This document shows, piece by piece, positions 11,301 through 18,789 of a stretch of 64,000 bases of DNA; positions within the stretch are counted from its first letter, which is position 1; each line of letters begins with the position of its first letter. The notes under the pieces were generated by a model, which did not search any database, was not told where the DNA came from, and was given only the letters and a program-made list of their open reading frames with translations. The stretch lies in the NCBI GenBank assembly GCA_965658745.1, contig CBFHTK010000009.1, positions 62,001 through 126,000 on the forward strand, given 5' to 3'. Position numbers and translations under genes: made by a program. This stretch comes from JAHDFB01 sp965658745 (GTDB lineage Bacteria; Bacteroidota; Bacteroidia; Chitinophagales; Saprospiraceae).

Positions 11301-11864
11301 GAAATGAGTATTGTTTCTGAGAAGCGCATTGTAGATGTTCTACCTGGATCGATAGATTTGAATAAATCGGAATTTAGAACAAGTCAATTTGGACGTAAAC
11401 TGAAGATTTCCTGGGTCAATCCTTCAGTTATTGATGTGAAATCTGGAGACTTATTGTTTACGTTAGTTGTGAAATCAGATGAGAATTTAGTTCCAGCTGA
11501 TGTGATTACTCTTAGCCCAAGTGTCAACGAGTTTTACACGGACAAGTATGAAATAGCTGAGCTTAGATTCAGTAATGAGACTAATGTACTACAACAAGCA
11601 AAAGCTGTACTGTATCAAAATGCTCCTAATCCTTGGTCAAATGAGACTATGATTTCATTTGAAATGGTTCAAGATGGTGACTACATGCTATCATTTTTCG
11701 ATATGGATGGAAAACTACTTACTCAATTGACAGGCTATGCTTCGAAAGGATATAACGAAGTGCAAGTTTATAAATCTGAAATAGGAATGCAGTCAGGAGT
11801 CATTGTTTATGAATTCACTAGTGGTAACCGTAAGTTAGTTAAGTGTATGGTTATGATGGAATAA
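5370..11864 (+). CDS. Giant T9SS-secreted surface protein with SdrD-like, HYR-like and dockerin-like modules
   Basis: This 2164-residue protein has an N-terminal signal peptide (hydrophobic GLFLLVFGFSFSLNAS) and an SdrD B-like domain at about residues 38-125 (GSVFVDENINGVND, LTDALGQYKF). From about residue 470 to 1740 it holds many HYR-like or Ig-like modules, recognisable by boundary strings such as DKNPPVLTVPADMTIECT and DNTEPVMVCD and by paired cysteines. The last three of these are close tandem copies. A dockerin or EF-hand-like segment follows (AADVDHSESISGNDIISLQK), then a cohesin-like stretch, and finally a T9SS type A sorting domain (LYQNAPNPWSNETMISFEM onward). It should be exported and anchored to, or released from, the cell surface as an adhesin or matrix protein. 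It has its own terminator. The ligand is unknown. Confidence 0.85.
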   Translation: MRQVQDIKVPNINKTLLGLFLLVFGFSFSLNASSNALSGEISGSVFVDENINGVNDDSYASQFENLTEVSSVIVYLYDEQGKLLNRTLTDALGQYKFTQLNPNDTYRVEFKHNKHVVSSLETTKDIYQQVSSGNNVEVNYAVVLNSSSDDQQIGSTYSKTSNKLNQFNQLHINTSFSYDAFINYATFGAANGQSTYSSNTSVHMPATNNWNNEGRVPFQVTDDYAAEANPNSSAATVFESALTEQSVNARTALEQSESNAGVAFVVLESGVSEACYCLANATLDEAGQFVNVLSITTDVPGETWQIISASGIEQGITTPDEEFDLSTYVIGDQVATVPFATGINAEALYEDAQDSSSIYSFAGVSADGDVFEVEVTNGSDTVAITGGGCNYNEQIILGQENVCESSVTSYCVEENPGSTYSWSLSGGGVIMTAADAACIEVLWDPGVGGPYTLSVEQTNASLCLNPSAIDVEVGVPGGALACIAKANISLSPDCNLVVTPDLVLESPITGDQVYTVIVTDPEGNELLEPIITAEYVGQEMEVTIMDVCSGNSCWTQITVFDKIKPTVDAQDVTISCNEDPNLPFPLGLDNCDTNPIVELVSESIEQLSCNTNFTTEITRVFVATDSEGNKSVPTEQRIFLERIDLDSIVFPIDRTVIDGNPVFCQQFDIDENGNPAPSTAGVPTYKGLSLYPYQDQFCSFGISYTDLVVAPNSCFTKVMRTWTAHEWWCGQSIIETVIQEINIADIADPAFEVPADITVTTNVAECVATVELPAISPEDDCSDTFEVDIQYPGGFLNNSNGGSVDVELGTSTITYTVYDACLNSASQSFTITVEDNTEPVMVCDQNSVIALNVDGVAYAPASVFDDGTIEDCTDLTFEVLRMDNGSACGAFNTEFGPFVEFCCADVGETVQVLLKATDENNNTNTCMVNVVVQDKNPPVLTVPADMTIECTDPYDPDNLGLTFGTASATDNCLNTTISEEANIAINDCNTGFIVRTFTASDGNGEAVGTQTITVQNSNVFALSDITWPLDYTTDESCDVDGLQPEDLEAPYNSPVLTPNACDMIDLGFQDQSFTTSDDACFKIIRTWMVMDMCNIQSDGSPMMFMHDQTIVVTNSVDPVITSLCDSISSSLNADCDEGFISLTASATDDCTATENIRNSYFIDINNDGSFDQTETSVGGTILVEGFYPLGTHRIVYEFEDLCGNEAVCTQMFTIFNSTPPLANLQDLAVELTPIDTDGDNILDSEMAFLDVELVGGDSETPCGSPFTLSYDTEGDSTVAVFDCFNLGINIVTVYVTDSISGLQSSGTATVIIQDNNDVDICPKPEDCIVWPDTNLLVDFCVVDLQPESIFSEAEVTEPCVCGDFDVTFTDVDISSDGDACADIERTWLVTFNCFLPPLEYTFVQTIKQLNAFEPIIISCPDTVFSMSMDGTCFAPVTVDLPTFDSSCSFGVVTTNDSQFSNSSVGAATGSYPVGITDVTYTLTDECGNASTCDVVVVVNDTGAPLCQTMDATIILDANGNYTLDPSEVDGGSSDICGDQISLAVSPNTFTCDSLGDVTVTLTVTDLAGNSSECTATVTVTDTIAPICNAGTANITLFSNTDVTVPASFVDAGSTDACGTIVSTTITPNVFGCGDIGMNTVILTVTDDSGNSSTCEGFVNVTDQVAPICQVQDITVMIEISGLAIVDALDVDNGSFDDCGMIVSYTIDSDTFDCDDVGVNSVVLTVTDNSGNTCTSAALVTVLDPDNFCDNAPQGLVVEGDVKTIQGEIVEGTTVSLEGMVNLTTTVASNGLYAFPSVPLFSNATILPYNNSNLLHGITTLDVLMIQNHIMNVNILTSPYDLIAADVDHSESISGNDIISLQKLILGETDVFDNNTSFRFVDSNYEFLDVTDPFMTNFPETADFTNLSEGMSQDFIGIKVGDVNGSFVNQPGSDGPTQIDIHTRSTHSLSLESTEIRSSGGFVEVPVYSENFEALQAMEMSIVSEKRIVDVLPGSIDLNKSEFRTSQFGRKLKISWVNPSVIDVKSGDLLFTLVVKSDENLVPADVITLSPSVNEFYTDKYEIAELRFSNETNVLQQAKAVLYQNAPNPWSNETMISFEMVQDGDYMLSFFDMDGKLLTQLTGYASKGYNEVQVYKSEIGMQSGVIVYEFTSGNRKLVKCMVMME
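9862..10590 (+). repeat. Three tandem protein-coding modules of about 80 residues
   Basis: Within the giant gene, three consecutive modules begin DTGAPLC (residue about 1498), DTIAPIC (about 1580) and DQVAPIC (about 1660). Each ends with a VTLTVTDxxGN(S/T) motif. They are more alike than the earlier modules, which suggests recent internal duplication. Confidence 0.6.
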
Positions 11865-11926
11865 TAATAAAACAAACTACAACCAGGAGTTGGTAGTAAG
11901 TTTGAAAACTTAAAAACTGTTTGGGA

Positions 11927-11965
11927 TCCGTCTAGAATCGTTAGATTTTAGGCGGGTTTTTTTTT
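11927..11965 (+). terminator. Rho-independent terminator of the giant surface gene
   Basis: A 12-pair stem (11928-11939 with 11944-11955; two of the pairs are G-T) closes a GTTA loop and is followed by nine T residues at 11957-11965. It lies 60 bases after the stop codon. Confidence 0.85.
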
Positions 11966-12362
11966 GGCAAGCTGTGGAAAGGAAGATCTGTATTTCAGTA
12001 TACTTTTACACTTCGTGTAGGGAAAGGTAAACTAATTTTAAGTACATGATAGCTATAGCTTTAGAAAGGAGTTTTCAGGTGATATTGATGAGCAGAATTT
12101 ATTATTTCCACCTTAAACTTTAAACTATATTTGTGACTTTAAAATTTGTAGTAAAATCTGTAAAGTTTGATAACTGACTTTTGAATTTACGCGAAGAATA
12201 CCTAAGTAACAGGGAGAGTGAGAAATTCCAGCACAAGAATAATACCTTTGCATATTTTAAACATATCAACCACAAAGCCGTTTAATGTTTTGGGCTTGAT
12301 CTTCAAGTTTCTAGGTCGTGCCAAACATATTTTAATTTATTTATTAACCAAACAATTACTCA
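11966..12362. other. Intergenic region upstream of the DUF2911 gene
   Basis: About 400 AT-rich bases without a credible gene. A short frame running into the DUF2911 start has no homology or composition to support it. Two TAnnTTTG matches occur (12126-12133 and 12243-12250). Confidence 0.5.
12243..12250 (+). promoter_or_regulatory. Candidate -7 promoter element (TACCTTTG) for the DUF2911 gene
   Basis: Exact TAnnTTTG match 112 bases upstream of the ATG. The long leader or a different promoter remains possible, since no -33 box is evident. Confidence 0.35.
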
Positions 12363-13211
12363 ATGAGAAGTTTTATACTAACACTAATCGTTGCTTTCTT
12401 AGGAATAGGAAGCATGAATGCTCAACTAAACACTCCACAACCAAGTCCTAGAGCAGAGTTAGAACAACAAGTTGGTTTGACGGACGTAACGATCAAATAT
12501 TCACGTCCTTCAATGAAAGGTCGTACTATTTTTGGTGACCTTGTTCCGATGAATACTTTATGGAGAACTGGTGCCAACAGAAATACTACGATAGAGTTCT
12601 CTACTGATGTAACAGTGGGTGGTGAAGATCTTAAGGCAGGAACATATGCTTTGTTTACAAAGCCTATGGCGAATGAGTGGGAAGTTTATTTTTATACTGA
12701 TACTAATAATAACGGAACTCCTGGAGAATGGGATGATACGAAAGTAGCAGCGAAGATAATGGCTAAGTCAACGAAAATGCCTATTACAGTGGAGACCATG
12801 ATGTTCAATCTTGGAAGTATAACAAACAATAGCGCAGATGTTCAATTATTGTGGGAAGGCACGATGGTTTCGTTTCCCATTGTTGTACCTACAAAGGAAA
12901 TAGTACAGAAAAGTATTGACAAGGTAATGGCTGGTCCAAGTAATCGCGATTACTACGATGCTGCTGGTTTTTATCTTGATGAAAAAGAAAATTTAGCAAC
13001 TGCACTAGAGTATGTCAATAAGGCAATCTCTATGGACTATGAAAAGTTTTGGACAGTTAGAAGAAAAGCTTTGATTCTTGCAGAAATGGGTAACTACAAA
13101 GAAGCAATTAAAGCAGCTGAGAGATCATTAGAGCTAGCTAAAGCAGCTAATTATGATGCTTACATCAGAATGAATGAGAAGTCCATTGCAGAATGGAAAA
13201 AGATGAAATAA
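12363..13211 (+). CDS. DUF2911 domain protein with C-terminal TPR repeats, secreted
   Basis: The 282-residue product starts with a signal peptide (FILTLIVAFLGIGSMNA, cleavage near residue 20). The DUF2911 domain spans about residues 25-180 and shows its typical strings: ITIKYSRP-like VTIKYSRPSMKGR, IFGDLVPMNTLWRTGANRNT, LKAGTYALFTKP and EWEVYFYTD. The C-terminal 80 residues form TPR-like helix pairs (ATALEYVNKAISMD, GNYKEAIKAAERSLELAKA). DUF2911 proteins are abundant in Bacteroidota periplasms and their biochemical role is not known to me. The TPR part suggests protein binding. The gene is flanked by strong terminators, so it is its own transcription unit. It shows no damage. Confidence 0.85.
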   Translation: MRSFILTLIVAFLGIGSMNAQLNTPQPSPRAELEQQVGLTDVTIKYSRPSMKGRTIFGDLVPMNTLWRTGANRNTTIEFSTDVTVGGEDLKAGTYALFTKPMANEWEVYFYTDTNNNGTPGEWDDTKVAAKIMAKSTKMPITVETMMFNLGSITNNSADVQLLWEGTMVSFPIVVPTKEIVQKSIDKVMAGPSNRDYYDAAGFYLDEKENLATALEYVNKAISMDYEKFWTVRRKALILAEMGNYKEAIKAAERSLELAKAANYDAYIRMNEKSIAEWKKMK

Positions 13212-13232
13212 ACAAGTTATTGTTTACTTAAG

Positions 13233-13267
13233 AAAAGGGAGTCTTCAATAGAAGGTTCCCTTTTTTT
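13233..13267 (+). terminator. Rho-independent terminator of the DUF2911 gene
   Basis: Stem 13237-13246 pairs with 13251-13260 (two G-T pairs) around an AATA loop, followed by seven T residues. Confidence 0.85.
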
Positions 13268-13609
13268 GTGGATAGTATTGTAATGAGATTTTGATATTCC
13301 GTTTTGATTGTATTCGTCTACTGGAAATCTTACCTTATTATACTGTACTAGAAAAAATATATAAAATATTTATTTAATATGTACTACATATTAAATATAA
13401 TTATATATTTACAACCAGAATGTTAAACCAACGTGTATCAAGACTTTTAATTTATTGATAATTAGCTACTTGTAGACTATTTATTTTGGATTGGAAAAAT
13501 TGGTATAATTCATAGAATTAGGAAGTTATTGAAAGTTAGCTTTTAATTTACTGATTTTTGACTTGCGAATGAATGTAGAACTATAATCAAAATAGAAAAC
13601 TACATTTAC
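13268..13609. other. AT-rich intergenic region
   Basis: About 340 bases, extremely AT-rich around 13340-13400. No gene, repeat or exact -7 element was seen. It must hold the promoter of the following small gene if that gene is real. Confidence 0.4.
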
Positions 13610-14110
13610 ATGAAGTCTTTATTGCCTTCAAATTTAATTTCGGTATATATGCTAAGTATATATCATGGACAGTGTCAATGCTCTGCAGATATTGGAACGC
13701 AAATATCTTCAATGTACGATCTTTGGGTACATTCAAGTATTTACGGAAATGCTTCAATTATTGAAGCGGTTAATGATGCTTACTGTGTTGATAATCTTTC
13801 CAAAAGATTGGTTTTTGAGACCAATTCAAGCTCTTTCGACTACACCGAAAACGGTGTATATTTTGCTGCGAATTTTTCAGCTAATATTCTAAGCACTCCT
13901 ACTTCTAAAATGGCAACACTTATCACTTTCGATAGTGTTGCTGAAGAGTGTTTTAATGAGATTGCTTTCGATTGTTTTGTGAACGAAAAGATGACTACAC
14001 CTAATGGTGTTCCTCCTCAGCAATATGATATAGGTAATAACAACTATTCTTTTAGTTATGAAGATAGATTGAGTTTTATTGGAACGTGTGATAAAGGCTT
14101 TTTCGACTAA
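13610..14110 (+). CDS. Hypothetical protein, 166 residues, possibly exported
   Basis: I do not recognise this protein. It starts at an ATG, is 166 residues long and ends 26 bases before a strong terminator, which supports a real transcript. The first 20 residues (MKSLLPSNLISVYMLSIYHG) are moderately hydrophobic and are followed by a cysteine-rich QCQCSAD, so a weak or degenerate signal peptide is possible. Other cysteines and an acidic, Asn/Ser-rich composition fit an extracellular protein. No T9SS domain, lipobox or catalytic motif is visible. Its neighbours are secreted proteins. It could be a decayed piece of a larger gene. Confidence 0.5.
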   Translation: MKSLLPSNLISVYMLSIYHGQCQCSADIGTQISSMYDLWVHSSIYGNASIIEAVNDAYCVDNLSKRLVFETNSSSFDYTENGVYFAANFSANILSTPTSKMATLITFDSVAEECFNEIAFDCFVNEKMTTPNGVPPQQYDIGNNNYSFSYEDRLSFIGTCDKGFFD

Positions 14111-14136
14111 GGTCTCAAAATATCACGAGTAACGAT

Positions 14137-14170
14137 AGCCGACTGGAGTGAGATCCCAGTCGGTTTTTTT
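14137..14170 (+). terminator. Strong terminator immediately before the VCBS-repeat gene
   Basis: A perfect 8-pair GC-rich stem (14139-14146 with 14156-14163) is followed by seven T residues. Its T run ends only 12 bases before the next start codon. Confidence 0.85.
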
Positions 14171-14171
14171 G

Positions 14172-14179
14172 TACATTTG
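14172..14179 (+). promoter_or_regulatory. Candidate -7 element (TACATTTG) directly before the VCBS-repeat gene
   Basis: Exact TAnnTTTG between the upstream terminator and the ATG at 14183. Transcription started from it would begin at or next to the start codon, so the mRNA would be leaderless. Confidence 0.4.
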
Positions 14180-14182
14180 AAA

Positions 14183-15931
14183 ATGAGTATCTCTAGAATT
14201 GTACTTTGCATATGTAGCTTTTTTATCAGTTCAGTCCTGAGCTCTCAGGATGTGAACGTTGTTTCCTTGCGTGATAACGGTAGTTATATAGTTGAAAAGT
14301 TGCGTGTTAATCCATTAGGTAATTTTCATGATCGATCTGATTTTAAGCTTTTAGATGGCTTTCCTGTCGTTCATAAGGCACACCCGTCTTTTAAGAATTT
14401 TCGAAACGTTTCACTTGCTGACACTAATAACGATGGATATCAAGAAATTCTAGTATGTATGAATGAGACGCTATATTGTATTGACTATCAGGGAGCGATC
14501 ATGTGGCAGTCTGAACTTGTTGGTACTTCAAATTTCCCTCCTGCGATATCTGATCTCGATAATGACGGCTTTGTAGAAATTGCAGTTCAAACCTATACGG
14601 TGCCGCAAGACGGTCGGGTATATTTATTTGATCACTTAGGTAATGTACAGAGCGGTTGGCCAGTCTCGATGAATAATCATTTCTTTCTTAATGCTGTAAC
14701 TTTTGCTGATATGAATCAAGACGGTATGGAGGAGATTATTGCATGTGAGCGAGTAAGTTCAACAGAAGGGCACGTCCATGTCTTAGATATGGAGGCTAGT
14801 AGCATTGGAGCGCAATGGCCAATTACCTTAAACGGAACACCGGCATTTACTCCTAGTGTAACAGATCTCAATCAGGATCAGTCTATGGAATTAATTACTA
14901 GTAGCACAAGCGAGCTTTATATCTTTAATGAAAATGGTGATATTTTACCTGATTACCCAATTTCAGAAGAAGGCAAGCGTTTTTCATATCAATCCCCATT
15001 AGTTTTTAACAATTCTAAGAGTGATGAATACGTGATTGTAGGTGCTAGACATGGTGATAATCCTGACTATTACATGCTAAATCAGTCGGCAGAGTACGAA
15101 CCGGGTTGGCCAATTGCCGATCAAAATTGGAATTACGCAACACCTGCAGTTGCTGATATTGATGTAGATGGTGATATGGAGCTTTTTTATGGAAGACCCT
15201 TTGTTTCAGAAACAACGGAAGGCGATATACTTCTTGGCTTTGATGAAGAAGGTAATACCTTAGAGGGATTTCCGATAACTGGATTCGCAGGTTCAGAGGG
15301 CTTGATAACGATCGCTGATGTCAATAACGATGGTGAAATGGATTTGTTGACTTCTTCAAAGATCACAGTAGGAGAGGAGGGCTTTATTCATGCGTACAAA
15401 ATTAGTACTGGCGAAGAGCTAGAAGGCTTTCCGATAAGAGTGCCTGGATATACTTTCTTGAATGGTGCTTATTTGGGTGATGTAAATGGGGATGAATTCC
15501 TTGATTTAACTGCACTTAGTTACCAATTGAAATTTGATAATGCAAGTCCGGATTCTGCATACGTATCTGTCTTTGACTTACAAGTACCCTATGACAAGAA
15601 TAAGATTTTGTTCAATGGATACAAAGGCGCCAATCATCATAGAGGATCAATTCTTGAACTCATTAGTAATACGAATCCTGTAGAATCCAAGAAAAGCGAT
15701 AGGTTCTTACTCAAACAAAATTTAGTTAGAGATATTCTGGAAGTACAAGTAAATGATAACTTCAAGTTAGATGGTATAGCTTTTAGAATCATCAATACTA
15801 ATAGTCAAGTTGTAAAGAGTGGCCTTTTGGAATCTGAATTTATAAGCATTCGTTCTTTGAATAGTGGTCAGTACTACATAATCTTCAATGATCTAGGTAG
15901 GTTTTCAACCCTTCCATTCCAAAAGTACTAG
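14183..15931 (+). CDS. VCBS/FG-GAP repeat secreted protein with T9SS C-terminal domain
   Basis: The 582-residue product has a signal peptide (SRIVLCICSFFISSVLSS) and a beta-propeller built from FG-GAP/VCBS repeats. Each carries a calcium-type loop such as DTNNDGYQEIL, DLDNDGFVEIA, DMNQDGMEEII, DIDVDGDMELF, DVNNDGEMDLL and DVNGDEFLDL. The last 80 residues resemble a T9SS type A sorting domain (FLLKQNLVRDILEVQV through LNSGQYYIIF). It is therefore probably exported by the type IX system and acts outside the cell, perhaps in adhesion. The start is the ATG at 14183; an upstream in-frame TTG at 14177 would overlap the -7 element. The terminator and promoter placed directly before the ATG make the gene an independent unit. 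Ligand unknown. Confidence 0.8.
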   Translation: MSISRIVLCICSFFISSVLSSQDVNVVSLRDNGSYIVEKLRVNPLGNFHDRSDFKLLDGFPVVHKAHPSFKNFRNVSLADTNNDGYQEILVCMNETLYCIDYQGAIMWQSELVGTSNFPPAISDLDNDGFVEIAVQTYTVPQDGRVYLFDHLGNVQSGWPVSMNNHFFLNAVTFADMNQDGMEEIIACERVSSTEGHVHVLDMEASSIGAQWPITLNGTPAFTPSVTDLNQDQSMELITSSTSELYIFNENGDILPDYPISEEGKRFSYQSPLVFNNSKSDEYVIVGARHGDNPDYYMLNQSAEYEPGWPIADQNWNYATPAVADIDVDGDMELFYGRPFVSETTEGDILLGFDEEGNTLEGFPITGFAGSEGLITIADVNNDGEMDLLTSSKITVGEEGFIHAYKISTGEELEGFPIRVPGYTFLNGAYLGDVNGDEFLDLTALSYQLKFDNASPDSAYVSVFDLQVPYDKNKILFNGYKGANHHRGSILELISNTNPVESKKSDRFLLKQNLVRDILEVQVNDNFKLDGIAFRIINTNSQVVKSGLLESEFISIRSLNSGQYYIIFNDLGRFSTLPFQKY

Positions 15932-16147
15932 AAGAGAAGTTATTGCAGGAGCATAAGGTTTCTGCGGAAATGTCTTGTTGAGTTTTGATAGTACTAATAG
16001 CAGTATGTAACTATTTTTGACACTTACTTCATTTTTGTATTAGTATTATTAGAAAGCTTCGGTTACATAAATGCGATTGCCAATAAAAACTAGACATAAT
16101 TTATGTTGATTCCTTTTTGATTCATAAATTGGTTAAAAATTATCTTT

Positions 16148-18766
16148 TTGTTCCAGACCAATTCCTTAATATTCAAGAATGCTATTGTGTACTTTGTTCT
16201 CTTTTTGGTGGGAATAAGTACAATCAGTTTCTTACTGTTACGTGACAGTTCGAAGGAGATTATTGAGGGTTCGGAGATTGAGCTGCAACATTACGGTGAA
16301 CTAATCCAACTTAAGTTTAGAGAACAGATCAATGCTTTTAAGGAAGATTTGGAGTTTCTTTCCGATAGCCCAGCTTTGATTCGTTATTTGGAAACACAAT
16401 CAGAGGGTGACTTAGTTAGTTTAGATGAAACACACCTTGCTATTTTAAAAGCAAAAAGTGACTATAGCCAAATCAGATTTATAGGAACAGATGATGAAGG
16501 TCTTGAGATTAGCAGGGTAGAGCGAAATAAGGACAAGATTTTCATTGTCGCTCCAGATAGTCTTCAGGCAAAAGGCAGTCGACCTTACTTTCAACAATCG
16601 ATTTTGTTACCAGAAGATTCGATATTCATTGGTAAAATAGACCTCAACAAAGAATATGGAAGAATTAGTTTACCTAAAATACCTACTTGGCGTGTATCAA
16701 CCCCGATATATTACGAAGGTTCACTAGCTGGTGTACTTGTAATCAATGCTGATTTAAGAAAGCTATTTGCCTCGATTGATCAATTGGTTGAAAGTGACTC
16801 AAAATTGAGGTTGGTCGATGACCGTGGATATCATTTGGCTCATGAACAAGATGGTGAAACTTTCCTTTTTGAATACAATCAAGACAATCGATGGGCAAGA
16901 AACTATCCTTTCACTCTAGAACAATTGAAATTGTATGAAAAGCACGGTTTCAATGGTATGGATAATATTTTTACAACACAAGAAATAGAGTTGCCTGGCG
17001 TAGATCAAAAGTTGTACTCGATCATAAAAACTAATCGATCTGAGCTTCTGAGTAATTACTACAGTTGGCGTAATAAGAACTTAGGAATTATTGTGGTATT
17101 GGCTGCAGGATTTTTCGCTTTAGCTGCGTATTTACTCAGTCGCCAAGTTCGGAAGATGAAGCAGATAACGGAGGAAATTCAAGCTTACGCATCAAATACT
17201 AATACGCAAAGTCTAAGTTTCTCAGGTAACGATGAAATAGGTGAACTAGCTTCAGCTTTTAATACAATGCGGGAAAAGATAGATGATCAAATGTCTGCCT
17301 TAAAGGATGCTAAAACGACAGCTGAACAAGCTGTATCAGATAAAGAAGCGTTCATAGAAAATATGAGCCATGAGATCCGAAATCCGCTTCAGAGTATCAC
17401 TGGTATATCAGAAATTCTGGAGCAGAATACCAAAGATTCAGGTCAAAAGGAATTAATTGGTAGCTTACAGTTCAATACGCAAGTTTTGAAGAGTTTGGTA
17501 GATGATATTCTAGATTATCGACAAATCATTGATCATAAAATCACACTCTTACCATCGTGGGTAGATCTTGAATCGTTTCTGCATAAACTAAGGAAAGGAT
17601 ATTCCTTTGCTGCGGTGCAGAAAGGTGTTAAGCTCGAAGTTGATGTTGGTTCGGAACTAAAAGCTAAGCAGATTCTAATTGACCAAGTGCGAATGACACA
17701 AATTCTCCAGAATCTATTGTCAAATGCTATCAAATTTACTCCAAACGGAGGATCTGTTAAACTCATTATATCGAGTAAGAGAACAGGTGAACTTCATTTG
17801 ATTGTAGAGGATACTGGTAAAGGAATTAGCGAGAGTGAAATATCCAAGATTACGGAGCGATACAAGCAAACAGAAACACTTGATGCTGTTGACGGCTATG
17901 GTATTGGTTTACATATCGTAGTGTTGTTATTGGATCTCATGAAATCTGAGTTAAAAATTGATTCGGCGATCGGTCAAGGTAGTAAGTTCGGCTTTGACCT
18001 AGTTACTAGTATTAGAGACAATGTAAGTTTAAGCCAAGATACAAAAGGGGAATCGCAAGATTATCACATTCCGCACGCCAATATTTTGGTGGTTGAAGAT
18101 GATCCTCAGATAGTTGCATTATATGAACACCATCTTGCAAAAGTAGGCGCTGACTTCCAAACAATTAATTCTCTCGATACATTAAAAACTATTGAGAAGG
18201 GTAGTGTCCAGATTCTAATATCTGATTTTCGGCTAGGAGACAAAATTGTAGCAGAATATCAGCAAGAATTAGTTGATCTTTTAGCACATGAATCTCTATT
18301 CTATTTGATAACCGCCAACAAGCCTGCTGGTATGAGCGATCTTGCTAAGGTTGATCGAATAATTCAGAAGCCTTTTTCTGGTAGCAAATTATCCGCCCAA
18401 TTTTATTCGGACTGGATGAAGAAATACGCAGATGAGGTGAGTTTTGATTCTTTGATTGAAGACTATGACGCTGTGGAGGCTCTGTATATGAAAGCTATTC
18501 GACTATTGTCTCACGAATGGGTTAAATCAAGAGAGATTCTAAAGGCTGCCTTTGAGGCAAAAGACTTTGATAGTTTTGAAGCCTGTCGCCACAAAATGAT
18601 CACTAGTATACGAAGGCTAGAGCTTGAAAATTTTGAACGGCGCATTTTGGCATTGAAGGCGGAAGATTTTAAAGGTGATAATGTAGAGGCGATAGCTCGT
18701 GAACTTGACATGTATTTGCTTCATTATATTAACCAGATCAACAAATACATAAGCGAACGTGATTAA
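16148..18766 (+). CDS. Hybrid sensor histidine kinase with receiver and Hpt-like C-terminus
   Basis: The 872-residue protein has a first membrane helix at about residues 11-30, a 280-residue extracytoplasmic sensor (double-Cache-like, rich in aromatic residues), a second helix at about 310-330 and a HAMP linker. The HisKA H-box FIENMSHEIRNPLQ puts the phosphorylated histidine at 408. The HATPase domain (N box LSNAIKFTPNGG, G1 VEDTGKGI, G2 YGIGLHI) ends near 625. A receiver domain (ILVVEDD, aspartate 693 in ISDFRLGD) covers about 643-757. The final 100 helical residues contain RHKMITSIRRL, a weak Hpt-like histidine at 815. The start is uncertain: TTG 16148 is the only plausible one, because an in-frame ATG at 16103 is followed by TGA at 16118. 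It senses an unknown signal. The neighbouring LytTR regulator is convergent. Confidence 0.82.
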   Translation: MFQTNSLIFKNAIVYFVLFLVGISTISFLLLRDSSKEIIEGSEIELQHYGELIQLKFREQINAFKEDLEFLSDSPALIRYLETQSEGDLVSLDETHLAILKAKSDYSQIRFIGTDDEGLEISRVERNKDKIFIVAPDSLQAKGSRPYFQQSILLPEDSIFIGKIDLNKEYGRISLPKIPTWRVSTPIYYEGSLAGVLVINADLRKLFASIDQLVESDSKLRLVDDRGYHLAHEQDGETFLFEYNQDNRWARNYPFTLEQLKLYEKHGFNGMDNIFTTQEIELPGVDQKLYSIIKTNRSELLSNYYSWRNKNLGIIVVLAAGFFALAAYLLSRQVRKMKQITEEIQAYASNTNTQSLSFSGNDEIGELASAFNTMREKIDDQMSALKDAKTTAEQAVSDKEAFIENMSHEIRNPLQSITGISEILEQNTKDSGQKELIGSLQFNTQVLKSLVDDILDYRQIIDHKITLLPSWVDLESFLHKLRKGYSFAAVQKGVKLEVDVGSELKAKQILIDQVRMTQILQNLLSNAIKFTPNGGSVKLIISSKRTGELHLIVEDTGKGISESEISKITERYKQTETLDAVDGYGIGLHIVVLLLDLMKSELKIDSAIGQGSKFGFDLVTSIRDNVSLSQDTKGESQDYHIPHANILVVEDDPQIVALYEHHLAKVGADFQTINSLDTLKTIEKGSVQILISDFRLGDKIVAEYQQELVDLLAHESLFYLITANKPAGMSDLAKVDRIIQKPFSGSKLSAQFYSDWMKKYADEVSFDSLIEDYDAVEALYMKAIRLLSHEWVKSREILKAAFEAKDFDSFEACRHKMITSIRRLELENFERRILALKAEDFKGDNVEAIARELDMYLLHYINQINKYISERD

Positions 18767-18789
18767 ACAATGGAGCTATTGAATGTTAT

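Noticed and set aside
12218..12451. A 77-codon frame overlapping the start of the DUF2911 gene
   Set aside because: It runs into a clear signal-peptide gene in another frame, has random-looking composition and no start signals.
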